64,000 bases of DNA from Paenibacillus xylanexedens (GTDB lineage: Bacteria > Bacillota > Bacilli > Paenibacillales > Paenibacillaceae), in NCBI RefSeq assembly GCF_017874615.1, contig NZ_JAGIKV010000019.1, positions 86,360-150,359 on the forward strand. The letters run 5' to 3'. A model generated the notes under the pieces. It did not search any database, was not told the origin of the DNA, and saw only the letters and a list, made by a program, of their open reading frames with translations. The position numbers were made by a program, and so were the translations under genes. Of the stretch, positions 9,285 to 18,934 are shown piece after piece. The first letter of the stretch is position 1. Every line of letters starts with the position of its first letter.

Positions 9285-10193
9285 ATGCAGCAGGAGCCGG
9301 TCGTCCGGATTCAGGGCGTCAGCAAAATCATATCCTCCCGATCATTGGTCAGCGACCTGACTCTGGATATTTCTCCGGGGCAGGTTTTTGGTTTTTTAGG
9401 ACCTAATGGCGCGGGGAAAACAACAACGATTCGGATGATGGTTGGACTGATGTCCATCAGTAAAGGTGACATTTTGATCTCGGGACACAGTGTGAAAAAT
9501 GAATTTGAACAGGCGGTAGCCCAGGTAGGAGCTATTGTGGAAAATCCGGAAATGTACAAGTTTCTGACCGGGTACCAGAATCTCGTTCACTTTGCCCGCA
9601 TGTCGCCGGGAGTTACCAAAGAACGTATTGCGGAAACGATTGAGCGTGTTGGGCTTACGGCCCGTATCCACGATAGAGTCAAAACCTACTCATTGGGCAT
9701 GCGCCAGCGTCTGGGTGTCGCGCAAGCGATATTACATAAACCGAAGCTGCTTGTACTGGATGAGCCGACCAATGGTTTGGACCCACAGGGTATACGGGAA
9801 CTGAGAGACTACTTGCGTGAGCTCACCCGAGAGGAAGGTATTACGGTCTTTGTATCCAGTCATTTGTTATCAGAGATGGAACTGATGTGTGATACGGTGG
9901 CCATTATTCAGAACGGCAAGTTGATTGATGTAAGAAATCTTCGGGCTGAAGCTGGGGCGGATGCATTAATCGAAGTTGCTTTTGAGCTGAATGATGCTGA
10001 CCGCGCTGCGGATCTGATTCAGGGTGCTACCGTACAGGGCAATGTCCTGGTGATGCGTGTGTCTCGTGAGCAGATTCCGGATATCAATGCCAAGCTGGTT
10101 AGCGAAGGGTTTCAGGTATACGGTATTCGTAACGTGACTCACACCCTGGAAGAACAATTCTTGCAAGTCACTGGGGGTGGAGGCATTGGGTAG
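9285..10193 (+). CDS. ABC transporter ATP-binding protein (BcrA/CcmA type)
   Basis: 302 residues. Walker A GPNGAGKTT, a signature region YSLGMRQRLGVAQA, Walker B LLVLDEPTNGLDP and the H-loop SSHLLSE are all present in order. The C-terminal extension after residue 220 is typical of the BcrA/DrrA drug-export ATPases. ATG 9285 is preceded by GGAGGGG. The next gene overlaps its 3' end and encodes the matching permease, so the pair forms an exporter or a peptide/antibiotic detoxification system. The substrate is not evident. Confidence 0.88.
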   Translation: MQQEPVVRIQGVSKIISSRSLVSDLTLDISPGQVFGFLGPNGAGKTTTIRMMVGLMSISKGDILISGHSVKNEFEQAVAQVGAIVENPEMYKFLTGYQNLVHFARMSPGVTKERIAETIERVGLTARIHDRVKTYSLGMRQRLGVAQAILHKPKLLVLDEPTNGLDPQGIRELRDYLRELTREEGITVFVSSHLLSEMELMCDTVAIIQNGKLIDVRNLRAEAGADALIEVAFELNDADRAADLIQGATVQGNVLVMRVSREQIPDINAKLVSEGFQVYGIRNVTHTLEEQFLQVTGGGGIG

Positions 10194-10986
10194 TTTTGGT
10201 AATCTGATATTGAATGAGAATATGAAAATTTTCCGTCGTCCCCGTACCTGGATCATGTTGGCCATTCTGGCTTTGATCTCACTGTTAATGCCAGTGTTAT
10301 TGCGGGAAGGCATGGGAACCGATGGTGTTTCGTTCTGGCAAGCGGCGGTAACAACGATACAAATTGTGTTCTTTCTGAATACGATCTTCTGTGTAGTGAT
10401 TGCAGCGGAAGCGGTAGCTGGAGAGTTTACCTGGGGAACCATTAAGCTGTTGCTGATTCGGCCATGGTCACGAAGCAAGATTCTGGCTTCCAAATATCTG
10501 ACCGTGATCATCTTCAGTATTCTGAGTACACTGCTTGTCATTGTAATGGCAACCGGAATGTCCTATATGCTTTTCTCGCATGACACGCTGGACGCTCAGC
10601 CAGGAAGCAGCAGCTCAGCAACGAATTCACTAGCATTATGGGGATATTTGTACGTTGATCTGTTCATTACGCTTGCGATTGCCTTTATGGTGTCCTCCGT
10701 ATTTCGTTCAGGTGCACTTGCGATTGGATTATCCCTGTTCATTATGTTCTCACAGAGTATCTTCTCCCTCATATTCAATCCGGTCCGTTATGAGTGGGCC
10801 AAGTATGTTCTATTCAACAACATGGATCTTAGCAAATACATGACCTCCGGGGCGGATTTTGCGCTAATGGGTGGTCCAAGTGCAGGAATGACACTGGGTT
10901 TCTCCATTGCAGTCCTGGCGGTATATTACGTTATTTTCATGGTGATTTCCTGGGTTGTATTCAGCAAAAGAGATGTGGCAGGCTAA
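10177..10986 (+). CDS. ABC transporter permease (ABC-2 type)
   Basis: 269 residues with six predicted membrane segments and the EAVAGEFTWGTIKLLLIRPWSR segment (quoted in part; residues about 78-97) typical of ABC-2 permeases related to BcrB/NatB. The gene overlaps the ATPase gene by 17 nt. The start is uncertain: GTG 10177 is the first candidate, TTG 10186 the second. It forms an export complex with the upstream ATPase. Confidence 0.85.
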   Translation: MEALGSFGNLILNENMKIFRRPRTWIMLAILALISLLMPVLLREGMGTDGVSFWQAAVTTIQIVFFLNTIFCVVIAAEAVAGEFTWGTIKLLLIRPWSRSKILASKYLTVIIFSILSTLLVIVMATGMSYMLFSHDTLDAQPGSSSSATNSLALWGYLYVDLFITLAIAFMVSSVFRSGALAIGLSLFIMFSQSIFSLIFNPVRYEWAKYVLFNNMDLSKYMTSGADFALMGGPSAGMTLGFSIAVLAVYYVIFMVISWVVFSKRDVAG

Positions 10987-11004
10987 AGCCTGCTTCTTTT
11001 TTTT
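10978..11004 (+). terminator. Terminator after the ABC permease
   Basis: GCAGGCT and AGCCTGC (7-bp stem) followed by a T-rich tail. The stem includes the stop codon of the permease gene. Confidence 0.85.
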
Positions 11005-11111
11005 GCTCCAATGTTTGTTGTGGAAAGAAAAAAGTGTATATTCAGCATTGCCTGTGGCATGACTGTCATTTAAGGGTACTTAGTATCATAAGTAAATGAC
11101 TAGATATACAT

Positions 11112-12236
11112 ATGAACGCCGCAGTCACTTTGGCAGAGCAGCGCATGGAGGGATCACGTTTCTTGATAAATAACAAGTTCTACCGCATCTGCACAGCGAT
11201 TATTCTGCTGCTGCTCATCGTGTATCTGGGGGAAAAAGTAAACTTTATTTTCAGCCCCCTGACCTCACTGATTCACATCATCATCATTCCGCTGCTGATT
11301 GCTGGTTTCTTCTATTATCTGCTGCGCCCGCTCGTCGATTATATGGAGAGGCATAAGATCAAGCGTGCATTGTCAGTTCTGATTATTTATATCGTAATTG
11401 CATTAATCCTCGCAGGTTTTAGTGTGCTGGTATGGCCTTCATTGAGAGAACAACTGATGAATTTTGTGGAGAATGCTCCAGCGTTGGTTACTTCACTCAG
11501 CGACCAGTTGAATGCACTTGAAAAGAGTAATGTTGTTTCCAGATATCTGCCTGATGATTCCAATCTATTCTCACGATTATCCGATGTTCTGAGCCAAGGG
11601 ATCACTCAGGTAACCAATTATGTCTCCGGGTTATTCTCCGTGGTATCCAATTTGGTTATTATTCTGGCAACGTTCCCGATCATGCTGTATTACATGCTTA
11701 AGGAAGGCAGCAAGTTTGGAACGAATCTGACCTTATTGTTGCCAAGACATTATCGGAAGGATGGGGAAGAAACCGTCCATGAGATCGATGAAGCACTAAG
11801 TAACTATATTGTTGGCCGGGTTATTGTTAATGTAGCGCTGGGGATTCTGATGTACATCGGTTTTCTCATCTTAGGTTTGCCTTATGCATTGCTGCTGACG
11901 GTTGTATCGATTATTCTGAACTTCATCCCTTATGTGGGTGCTTTGCTGGCAGCTATTCCGGTTGTCATTGTCGCGTTTATCGAATCACCTTCGATGGCGA
12001 TCTGGTCACTGGTCATCATTGTAATCGCACAGCAAATTCAGGATAACCTGATCTCACCTTATGTCTATGGCAAACAGCTCGATATTCATCCACTGACTAC
12101 CGTTATCCTTTTGCTCGTGGGTGCTGACCTGGGAAATATCTTGGGTATGATTATCGTGATTCCCCTATATATGATTCTGAAAATTATAGTTCTCAAAATC
12201 CATTATCGGATTGTTGAAGATAAAACTGAAACTTAA
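11112..12236 (+). CDS. AI-2E family transporter (PerM/YtvI-like)
   Basis: 374 residues with about seven to eight membrane helices in the AI-2E exporter family pattern, including the re-entrant region NFIPYVGALLAAIPVV and IAQQIQDNLISPYVYGKQLDIHP (quoted in two parts; about residues 300-322), which is very characteristic. Family members export small molecules or ions, and some act as Na+/H+ antiporters, so autoinducer export should not be assumed. No clear ribosome site precedes ATG 11112; ATG 11145 is an alternative. The gene stands alone, with a terminator on each side. Confidence 0.85.
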   Translation: MNAAVTLAEQRMEGSRFLINNKFYRICTAIILLLLIVYLGEKVNFIFSPLTSLIHIIIIPLLIAGFFYYLLRPLVDYMERHKIKRALSVLIIYIVIALILAGFSVLVWPSLREQLMNFVENAPALVTSLSDQLNALEKSNVVSRYLPDDSNLFSRLSDVLSQGITQVTNYVSGLFSVVSNLVIILATFPIMLYYMLKEGSKFGTNLTLLLPRHYRKDGEETVHEIDEALSNYIVGRVIVNVALGILMYIGFLILGLPYALLLTVVSIILNFIPYVGALLAAIPVVIVAFIESPSMAIWSLVIIVIAQQIQDNLISPYVYGKQLDIHPLTTVILLLVGADLGNILGMIIVIPLYMILKIIVLKIHYRIVEDKTET

Positions 12237-12314
12237 ATGGAGTTAGAAATACATCTCTGTCATGTGCTCGACTAATGTTTGTTCTTGAATCACATAGATA
12301 AGCTCATCAGGATA

Positions 12315-12379
12315 AGCCGCATATCAATGGTGAAGGGTCAGGTAAGTTTGCCCTCGCCATTGATATGCGGCTTTTTTTT
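12315..12379 (+). terminator. Terminator after the AI-2E family gene
   Basis: Long hairpin: AGCCGCATATCAATGG on the left pairs with the mirrored sequence ending ATGCGGCT, followed by a T8 tail. One or two bases are unpaired in the upper stem. Confidence 0.9.
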
Positions 12380-12403
12380 CATACATATTGCTCACTCATG
12401 TTA

Positions 12404-12432
12404 TATCTGTTATACTTGATATATAACAGATA
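12404..12432. promoter_or_regulatory. Inverted-repeat operator in front of the GntR gene
   Basis: Perfect 11-bp arms TATCTGTTATA (12404-12414) and TATAACAGATA (12422-12432) separated by 7 nt, 20 nt upstream of the GntR start. It overlaps the only plausible -10 sequences, so autorepression by the YtrA-type regulator is likely. This is inferred from family habit. Confidence 0.7.
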
Positions 12433-12452
12433 ACAAAAAAGAAGGTGAACCC

Positions 12453-12848
12453 TTGATTATTCAACTGGATATGCAATCCGAACTGCCCATTTATTCACAA
12501 CTTGTTTATCAAATTATTGAAGGCATTGCTAGTGGTGAGTTGCAGCTAGGTGAGGCGCTACCTTCGGTTCGGAATTTGGCAGCAGATATTGGTGTTAACC
12601 TTCACACCGTCAACAAGGCTTATACACTACTCAAGCAAGATGGATACATTCTGGTTCATAGACAAAAGGGAGTTGTAGTAAACCCTGATGGAATGCCTGA
12701 TTTAACGGATGATTTTTTGAAAAAGCAGCAAAGCGAATTAAGACCGATTATTGCCGAAGCGATCTGTCGTGGAATGACCAAAGAGGAACTATCTACGGTG
12801 TTAGACCAAATATATGATGATGTAAAGATGGGTCACAACAGAGAATAA
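12453..12848 (+). CDS. GntR family transcriptional regulator, YtrA subfamily
   Basis: 131 residues. The N-terminal winged helix (LPIYSQLVYQIIEGIASGEL to the recognition helix SVRNLAADIGVNLHTVNKAY) is followed by a short C-terminal dimerisation segment, the size and layout of the YtrA subfamily, which lacks the large ligand domain of other GntR proteins. TTG 12453 follows GAAGGTGAA. It sits behind the 12404-12432 inverted repeat and ahead of a membrane protein, the usual arrangement in which the regulator controls its own membrane-protein operon. Confidence 0.88.
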   Translation: MIIQLDMQSELPIYSQLVYQIIEGIASGELQLGEALPSVRNLAADIGVNLHTVNKAYTLLKQDGYILVHRQKGVVVNPDGMPDLTDDFLKKQQSELRPIIAEAICRGMTKEELSTVLDQIYDDVKMGHNRE

Positions 12849-12871
12849 CGAATCAAGGGAGTGTGTTATGT

Positions 12872-13972
12872 ATGCAACTATTTAGTATATTACCTATCAT
12901 CCTAATGTTTGCTCCATTAGCCTTACTTCTATCCTTTGCACCATATCTGACAAGGGAAACCATTAGCTTTGGGGTTACGGTAAGTCAATATAATTACTAC
13001 ACACCCATCTTACGTAAGCTACGGAGTGCGTTTGCTACAGTAAGTCTGATCGGAAACGGGATGATTATACTTGTCTGTCTGTATTTACTCCGATCTGCTA
13101 ATGAAGAGTCTACCGCAATGATCACAGGTGTGAGCACAGTAATATTCATTGTGTACTGGTCAGCACTACACATCTTATTTCATTTCAAGATGAAAAAAAT
13201 AAAGGGAACACTTACAACTGTAGAAGCACCTCAAAGGGTTAAAATCGATACCACCTTCCGCCAAAATAAACTCACCTATTCCAACTATTGGTTTCTCATT
13301 CACATTGCTATTATTGTAGCCATTGCGATCATTTCGATCCTGAATTATAAGGCACTCCCTAACGTCATTCCAATAAAATATGATCTTCAGGGCCATGTCA
13401 CTTCCAGTGTGCCTAAAACCTACCTCTCGGTACTGGCTATTAATTTTGTACAGCTAGGAATCATTGCACTTATGATGTTGGTGAACTGGAGTATTAAAAC
13501 AAGCAAACAGCAGCTTACTACGTCTAATCCGGGCCAATTTGCTGCTGAAAATATTCAATTCCGCCGTAAATGGTCCCTATTTACGATCATAACAGGGTTC
13601 CTTCTTACCATTTTATTTGCCTTCATTCAGATCAATATGTTCGTCCCTAATCTGTTTTTGCTAACAGCGATTAGCTTTATCACTACTGTGGTGATCGTGT
13701 TAGGTGTTGTATGGCTGTCTCTCACAGGCAGACAAGGCGGTGGGAAAATTCGTAATCATCAAGAGGACCACGAACGATCTAAAGAGCAGCCTGTGAATGA
13801 CGATGATTATTGGAAGCTTGGTTTTATTTACTTCAATGCCAATGATCCTTCTTTTACCGTAGAAAAGCGTTATGGAATAGGCTGGACGATTAACTTCGCT
13901 CGTCCACTATCTTGGGTCCTGTTGTTATTCATCATTGCTATTGTTGTTATAAGCAGAGTTCTGAGCCAATAA
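12872..13972 (+). CDS. DUF1648-containing integral membrane protein
   Basis: About 366 residues with roughly seven to eight membrane helices. The central segment NVIPIKYDLQGHVTSSVPKT is the DUF1648 signature (a proline/His/Asp loop between helices), as in SdpI-related proteins. A cytoplasmic loop with basic and acidic residues (GGGKIRNHQEDHERSKEQ) lies near residue 290. ATG 12872 has AAGGGAG 10 nt upstream. The gene follows the GntR regulator by 23 nt and is probably its main target. A role in immunity or envelope stress is possible by analogy with SdpI but not shown. Confidence 0.75.
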   Translation: MQLFSILPIILMFAPLALLLSFAPYLTRETISFGVTVSQYNYYTPILRKLRSAFATVSLIGNGMIILVCLYLLRSANEESTAMITGVSTVIFIVYWSALHILFHFKMKKIKGTLTTVEAPQRVKIDTTFRQNKLTYSNYWFLIHIAIIVAIAIISILNYKALPNVIPIKYDLQGHVTSSVPKTYLSVLAINFVQLGIIALMMLVNWSIKTSKQQLTTSNPGQFAAENIQFRRKWSLFTIITGFLLTILFAFIQINMFVPNLFLLTAISFITTVVIVLGVVWLSLTGRQGGGKIRNHQEDHERSKEQPVNDDDYWKLGFIYFNANDPSFTVEKRYGIGWTINFARPLSWVLLLFIIAIVVISRVLSQ

Positions 13973-14017
13973 ATGCTCATAGATCTATGCATAACATAAA
14001 AATGATTAGGAGGAGTT

Positions 14018-15613
14018 ATGACGATGAACAATTGGAAAAAGCTATTACTTTCTCTTACTTTCGTAGGTCTCATCCTTCCGGTGACATCCATCTCAGAAGC
14101 TGCTGAAAAATCCGTGGGTAGTGAAAATCTTGTTCCTATTCGTGAGATTGCAGAAAAGAATGGGGCAGAGGTATCTTGGCAACAAAAGACAGGACAAATC
14201 ACAATACGAAAAAGTGAGCTTACTATTGTAGTTAAGGTAGGAGAAAAACAGGCGATGGTGAATGGGCAAGCCATCTCCTTAGACAATCCTGTTCAGTTAA
14301 CGAAAGGAGCTACCTATATGGATGGGGGATTTCTTACCGAGACGCTGAAGGCAGCACCTGAGGACAGATTCATTTCACTTATAAGTGAGGGCGATGGCAA
14401 GGAGGCTGCCAAGTATGTTCATACCTCTGTGAGTGGAGTGTTGTCACCCACGTTGTTGAGTCAGCTGTGGGGAGCTTTAGAAGGACAAAATGGCAAAATT
14501 ACAAGTGAAGCCATAGCTAAGCATGTAGAAAATAATACAGTACATCGCAATGTTACCTATACGTTCAAAACAGAGCTCACTCGTTTAAATATTACGGTCA
14601 GAATGAATCATAACGGACTTGTGGATGATTTGCATATTGCCGCCGCTACGCCAGATGTGTATCAAAAACCAAGCTACGACGACCCATCTGCCTATACAGA
14701 ACAAGACATTACGGTTGGTCAGGGGGATTTAGCTTTACCAGGGACACTAACTTTGCCCAAGGGAGAGGGACCTTTCCCGGTTGTCATTCTGGTACACGGT
14801 TCTGGGCCTAGCAATCAAGATGCTGCCATTGGTGGGGCAAAGCCGTTTCGCGATCTTGCGGTAGGTTTAGCTTCACAAGGAGTTGCTGTATTAAGATACG
14901 ATAAGGTTACGTATGAGCATACCTATAAGGTGGCTTCACAGCCTAAATTCACATTAAAACAAGAGAGCGTAGATCAGGTAAACGATGCAGTGGAATTCCT
15001 TAAAAAGAATACACATATTGATTCTACAGTGATTTTTGTAGCTGGACATAGTCAAGGCGGGTTTGCAATTCCGTTAATCATTGCTGAGGATAAACAACAT
15101 GATATTGCAGGAAGTATTTTACTTGCTGCACCAAGTAGTAGCTTTGCGGATGTGCTTACCGAGCAGCAGGACGAATTGGTAGAGCGGATGAAGCAGCTTG
15201 GTTTAGACACGGATGTCATTCAAGGGCAAGCTGATTTTTATAAAAATGTAGCTGCGATGGTTAAAGATCCAAAATATTCTGTAGATCATCTTCCTGAGGC
15301 GTTTCCACTTCAACCTGCTTATTGGTGGTTTGAGCAAAGAGATTATGTGCCTGCGGAACTGGCTAAAACACAAAATACACCTATGCTTGTTATACAAGGC
15401 GAAAACGATGTGCAAGTGTCTATGAATCAATTCCAAACCTGGAAATCGTCTCTTCAAGGTCATTCCAATGTAACGTACAATAGCTATCCAAAGGTAAATC
15501 ATCTTTTATCCAGCTATGATGGACTTTCAATCGGTCAAGAGTACGCTGAGCCATCTAATGTCTCCAAAGCCATTATCGATGATATTGCGATGTGGGTATT
15601 AAAATCAAACTAA
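14018..15613 (+). CDS. Secreted alpha/beta hydrolase with DUF3887 and copper-amine-oxidase-like N domain
   Basis: 531 residues. A signal peptide (residues 4-26) is followed by a small beta domain of the copper amine oxidase N-terminal type (VPIREIAEKNGAEVSW ... near 40-110), a DUF3887-like helical domain (near 115-215) and an alpha/beta hydrolase. The nucleophile elbow is AGHSQGG, and the oxyanion region is VHGSGPSNQD. The likely base is the His in KVNHLL near the C terminus. Similar proteins are secreted esterases or peptidases of unknown substrate. Starts at ATG 14018 or 14024 are both possible (AGGAGG at 14008-14013). It follows the DUF1648 gene by 45 nt and may belong to the same operon. 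Confidence 0.83.
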   Translation: MTMNNWKKLLLSLTFVGLILPVTSISEAAEKSVGSENLVPIREIAEKNGAEVSWQQKTGQITIRKSELTIVVKVGEKQAMVNGQAISLDNPVQLTKGATYMDGGFLTETLKAAPEDRFISLISEGDGKEAAKYVHTSVSGVLSPTLLSQLWGALEGQNGKITSEAIAKHVENNTVHRNVTYTFKTELTRLNITVRMNHNGLVDDLHIAAATPDVYQKPSYDDPSAYTEQDITVGQGDLALPGTLTLPKGEGPFPVVILVHGSGPSNQDAAIGGAKPFRDLAVGLASQGVAVLRYDKVTYEHTYKVASQPKFTLKQESVDQVNDAVEFLKKNTHIDSTVIFVAGHSQGGFAIPLIIAEDKQHDIAGSILLAAPSSSFADVLTEQQDELVERMKQLGLDTDVIQGQADFYKNVAAMVKDPKYSVDHLPEAFPLQPAYWWFEQRDYVPAELAKTQNTPMLVIQGENDVQVSMNQFQTWKSSLQGHSNVTYNSYPKVNHLLSSYDGLSIGQEYAEPSNVSKAIIDDIAMWVLKSN

Positions 15614-15677
15614 AAACGGGAGTTCCATTCTTAGGTTGAATGATAACTTGGAGAAGTGACGGATAGGGCGAGATATA

Positions 15678-15725
15678 ATAAGAAGAGGAGCACTTACCAA
15701 AATAGGCAAGTGCTCCTCTTCTTAT
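15678..15725. terminator. Bidirectional terminator between convergent genes
   Basis: Perfect 18-bp arms (15678-15695 and 15708-15725, ATAAGAAGAGGAGCACTT) around a 12-nt loop, between the convergent hydrolase and CNNM genes. The tails are A/T-rich rather than pure T. Confidence 0.85.
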
Positions 15726-15738
15726 TTATAAATTTGCT

Positions 15739-17097
15739 TTATTTAGACCAATTGGACTCTTTCTCGTCTTCATCTGTATAATCAGACATGGTCAGTGGTT
15801 CCTTGGGAACAACGGCCACTTTGTAGAACCGATTCTTGTCTTTTTCCAGCAAAACAAAGATTAGATTCTCGAACTCATATTCTTCCTGTTCGTTCATCTC
15901 GGGACGATGGCTGTAGAGCCATCCACCAATGGTGTCCCACTCATCTGCATCCAGGCTGGACATAAACATGTCGTTCACCTTCGATAAGGAAACCTTGCCG
16001 TCCATAATGACATAGTTCTCATTGATGACTTGAATATCTTCCACTTCGTCTGCGTCGAACTCGTCGCGAATCTCACCAACAATCTGCTCAAGCACATCCT
16101 CGATGGTTACAATTCCGGAAGTTCCTCCATATTCGTCGACAAGTACGGCGATATGTACGCCATCCTTCTGCATTTTCTTGAGCAAGTCCTTCACAGGAGT
16201 TGTTTCGTGAACAGCCGATACAGGCTGAATCAGGGAGGATAGATCAACAGGTTCATCGTTTCCGTATAGTTCCAGGAAGAATTGTTTCGTATTAATGATA
16301 CCGATGATATCGTCTTTACTCTCATTCACTACTGGAAAACGTGTATATTGTTCTTCACGAATGATCTCCAGGTTTTCCTCGTTTGTTCTATTCACATAAA
16401 GGCAGACCATATCGGTCCGGGGTACCATGATTTCTTTGGCTAACATCTCATCAAAAGCAAAGATCCGGCTTACATAACCGAATTCGGCTTGGTTGATTTT
16501 ACCACTTTCAAAGCTTTCATTAATAATGATCTGCAACTCTTCTTCGGAGTGTGCATCTTCATGTTCAGAAGCAGGTTTGATTCCGAACAGTTTCACCAGT
16601 TGGTTCGCTGAGCCGTTTAACAGCCAGATAAAAGGATACATAATTCGGTTAAACCAGATGATAGGTGTAGACGTCAGCAGTGCAACAGTTTCGGCTTTCC
16701 GGATTGCAATCGTTTTTGGAGCGAGTTCACCAACCACAACATGCAGATACGTGATGGAAGCAAACGCGATAACAAACGATAAGAATGAAGAAACCGCCTC
16801 AGGAATTTGCAAGCTTTCGAACACAGGGTGGAGAATCTTCTCTACCGTTGGTTCACCCAGCCAGCCCAGTCCCAGGGATGTGATCGTGATTCCAAGCTGG
16901 CAGGCAGACAAATATCCGTCCAGATTGGCAACGGCTTGTTTAACAGCCAGCGCACGCTTGTTTCCTTCTGCAATCATTTGGTCGATCCGGCTCGGTCGAA
17001 CCCGCACCAGAGCGAATTCCACTGCAACAAAAAACGCCGAAAGTCCTATCAAAAAAGCAACCATTACTAAATTTAACGCATACCTCTCACTTTCCAT
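15739..17097 (-). CDS. CNNM/HlyC/CorC family transporter-associated protein
   Basis: 452 residues. The N-terminal DUF21 domain has four hydrophobic segments (residues about 5-28, 58-80, 95-118, 130-150). It is followed by two CBS domains (IMVPRTDMVCLYVNRT and PVKDLLKKMQKDGVHIAVLV regions) and a C-terminal CorC_HlyC domain (DEWDTIGGWLYSHRP). Proteins of this architecture (YhdP, YqhB, MpfA type) take part in magnesium efflux, so the old hemolysin label is misleading. ATG 17097 follows AAAGGAGAAG. It is a monocistronic minus-strand gene divergent from the cardiolipin synthase. Confidence 0.9.
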   Translation of the reverse strand: MESERYALNLVMVAFLIGLSAFFVAVEFALVRVRPSRIDQMIAEGNKRALAVKQAVANLDGYLSACQLGITITSLGLGWLGEPTVEKILHPVFESLQIPEAVSSFLSFVIAFASITYLHVVVGELAPKTIAIRKAETVALLTSTPIIWFNRIMYPFIWLLNGSANQLVKLFGIKPASEHEDAHSEEELQIIINESFESGKINQAEFGYVSRIFAFDEMLAKEIMVPRTDMVCLYVNRTNEENLEIIREEQYTRFPVVNESKDDIIGIINTKQFFLELYGNDEPVDLSSLIQPVSAVHETTPVKDLLKKMQKDGVHIAVLVDEYGGTSGIVTIEDVLEQIVGEIRDEFDADEVEDIQVINENYVIMDGKVSLSKVNDMFMSSLDADEWDTIGGWLYSHRPEMNEQEEYEFENLIFVLLEKDKNRFYKVAVVPKEPLTMSDYTDEDEKESNWSK

Positions 17098-17474
17098 TCA
17101 CTGCTCTTCTCCTTTAGGTAATAAGTTTTTAACGATTATTATATCTAATTTTACGTAAGAAGACCACCTCCAGACAAAGAAATGAGGAAGAGTCTGGAAG
17201 GTGGAATGAGCAAATTGGCGTCACAATGCGAATCTGCTCCATGATTAAACTGATATGTAGAAGGTAACACAGTCAGAATATACAATGAACAAAGTAGAAA
17301 TTTGAATTTCCAGAATCAAGTATTCCGTCTGCTTATGTAAAGTTTTATCTAAAGCAAACGTTACGAATAGGGGGTACATTGGGTATCTATGATTAGCTGT
17401 ATACATAATCGTCAAAGATGTGTAGGTGAGAGAAAGGCAAGGTCATGAAGATTGCCACTTGAGGAGGAAGCCGA
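17098..17474. promoter_or_regulatory. Divergent intergenic region between CNNM gene and cls
   Basis: 377 nt without a gene. On the minus strand a TATAAT-like -10 lies about 45 nt from the CNNM start. An imperfect inverted repeat, CCACCTCCAGAC (17164-17175) and GTCTGGAAGGTGG (17192-17204), lies just outside it and could be an operator. Closer to cls, GTTACG (17360) and GGGTAT (17381), 15 nt apart, loosely resemble a sigma-B promoter, but the -35 is poor. Confidence 0.4.
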
Positions 17475-18914
17475 ATGTTCTGGCTGGTCATTATATTACT
17501 CGTATTTATTTTCCAGGCAGCCACAATTCTTTTGCTGGAATTTCGTAATCCGGCTAAAGCTGTGGCTTGGCTGTTTATTTTGTTCTGCGTGCCTTTGATC
17601 GGTTTTGTAGTGTACTATTTCGTGGCGCAGGATTATAACAAACGAAAAAAACTCCGCAAGGGTGGATCGCGCATCTTCCGTGAAATGAAGGATACGATCT
17701 GGGAACAAGCCCACATCATTGGAGATGTCGAACAGATGCCTGGCGATCGTTTCAGCCATCAGCATCGATTGTTTAACCTGTTATCCCATCTGTCGGAGAG
17801 CCCGATTACAGGTTGTAACCACAGTACGGTGCTCACAAATGGTGAAGAGGCGTTTGCGGCAATGCTGAGGGAAATGGAAAAAGCCAAGCACCATCTGCAT
17901 GTGGAATTTTACATTTTCCGTGATGATGTGATCAGTACGAAGTTTCAGGATGTCATGATTCGCAAGGCGCAAGCGGGCGTGAAGGTTCGGTTTATCTGCG
18001 ACGGTCTCGGCAGCCACAAGATGAAAGGAAGCTTTATCCGTAAACTTCAGGATGCAGGTGTGGAGTTTCATTATTTTCTCCCACCGCTGATCGCTACGAT
18101 TGACCGCAGAGTAAACTACCGGAATCACCGCAAAATTGTTGTGGTGGATGGAAAGGTTGGTTTTGTGGGCGGTATTAACGTAGGTGATGATTATCTTGGA
18201 CAATATCCTGAGGTGGGTTTCTGGCGGGATACACATGTGCAGATTGAGGGAGACGCCGTGTACTTTCTGCAAAGTACGTTTCTTAACGACTGGAAATTGG
18301 CTGCTGGTGAGCGAATTACCGAACCCCAGCTTGCAGGATTATTTCCTCCCCATATTTGTAGTGGAGAAGAGCGAATTCAGATACTGGCTAGTGGGCCGGA
18401 TCAGGACTGGGATGCCATTCAGGAAATGTGTTTTGGGGCCATTTCGGTAGCCTGTGACCGGATTTACATTACCACACCTTATTTTATTCCTGATCCTGCC
18501 CTGTATGAGGCACTCAAAACAGCTGCTGTCAGTGGGGTCGATGTGAAAATTATCATTCCTTATCAATCCGACTCCAAGCTTGTTCATCTGGCGTCACTTT
18601 CATACGTGGAGGAGCTGCTGCGAGCAGGTGTGCAGTTCTTCCAATATCGCAAAGGTTTTGTACATGCCAAAGTGATGATTGTGGATGATTTGCTCGCTAC
18701 AGTCGGAACAGCCAACATGGACATGCGTAGTTTTTTCTGTAATTTCGAGTTGACTGCGGTAATGTTTGAGACCTCCCCGATTGGTCGTTTGGTTGCTGAC
18801 TTTGAACGTGACCTCAATGAATGCAGTCAGATCGATGTGCGGGTATTTCAGAAGCGTTCACGGTGGCAAAAAGGCGCAGAAATGCTTTCTCGGATGCTTT
18901 CTCCGCTTCTTTAG
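17475..18914 (+). CDS. cls: Cardiolipin synthase
   Basis: 479 residues, the standard length. Two N-terminal membrane helices (residues 2-22 and 30-50) are followed by two phospholipase D domains with complete HKD motifs: NHRKIVVVD near residue 218 and HAKVMIVDD near 396. The enzyme condenses two phosphatidylglycerol molecules to cardiolipin and glycerol at the inner membrane. ATG 17475 follows GAGGAGGAAG. A hairpin terminator follows directly, so the gene is monocistronic. Confidence 0.94.
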   Translation: MFWLVIILLVFIFQAATILLLEFRNPAKAVAWLFILFCVPLIGFVVYYFVAQDYNKRKKLRKGGSRIFREMKDTIWEQAHIIGDVEQMPGDRFSHQHRLFNLLSHLSESPITGCNHSTVLTNGEEAFAAMLREMEKAKHHLHVEFYIFRDDVISTKFQDVMIRKAQAGVKVRFICDGLGSHKMKGSFIRKLQDAGVEFHYFLPPLIATIDRRVNYRNHRKIVVVDGKVGFVGGINVGDDYLGQYPEVGFWRDTHVQIEGDAVYFLQSTFLNDWKLAAGERITEPQLAGLFPPHICSGEERIQILASGPDQDWDAIQEMCFGAISVACDRIYITTPYFIPDPALYEALKTAAVSGVDVKIIIPYQSDSKLVHLASLSYVEELLRAGVQFFQYRKGFVHAKVMIVDDLLATVGTANMDMRSFFCNFELTAVMFETSPIGRLVADFERDLNECSQIDVRVFQKRSRWQKGAEMLSRMLSPLL

Positions 18915-18934
18915 CCGATTTAGGGCAGATTTCT

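Noticed and set aside
17360..17386. Sigma-B-like promoter (GTTACG-15-GGGTAT) before cls.
   Set aside because: The -35 is weak, and it is uncertain that the host has a sigma-B of that specificity; kept only as a note in the intergenic entry.
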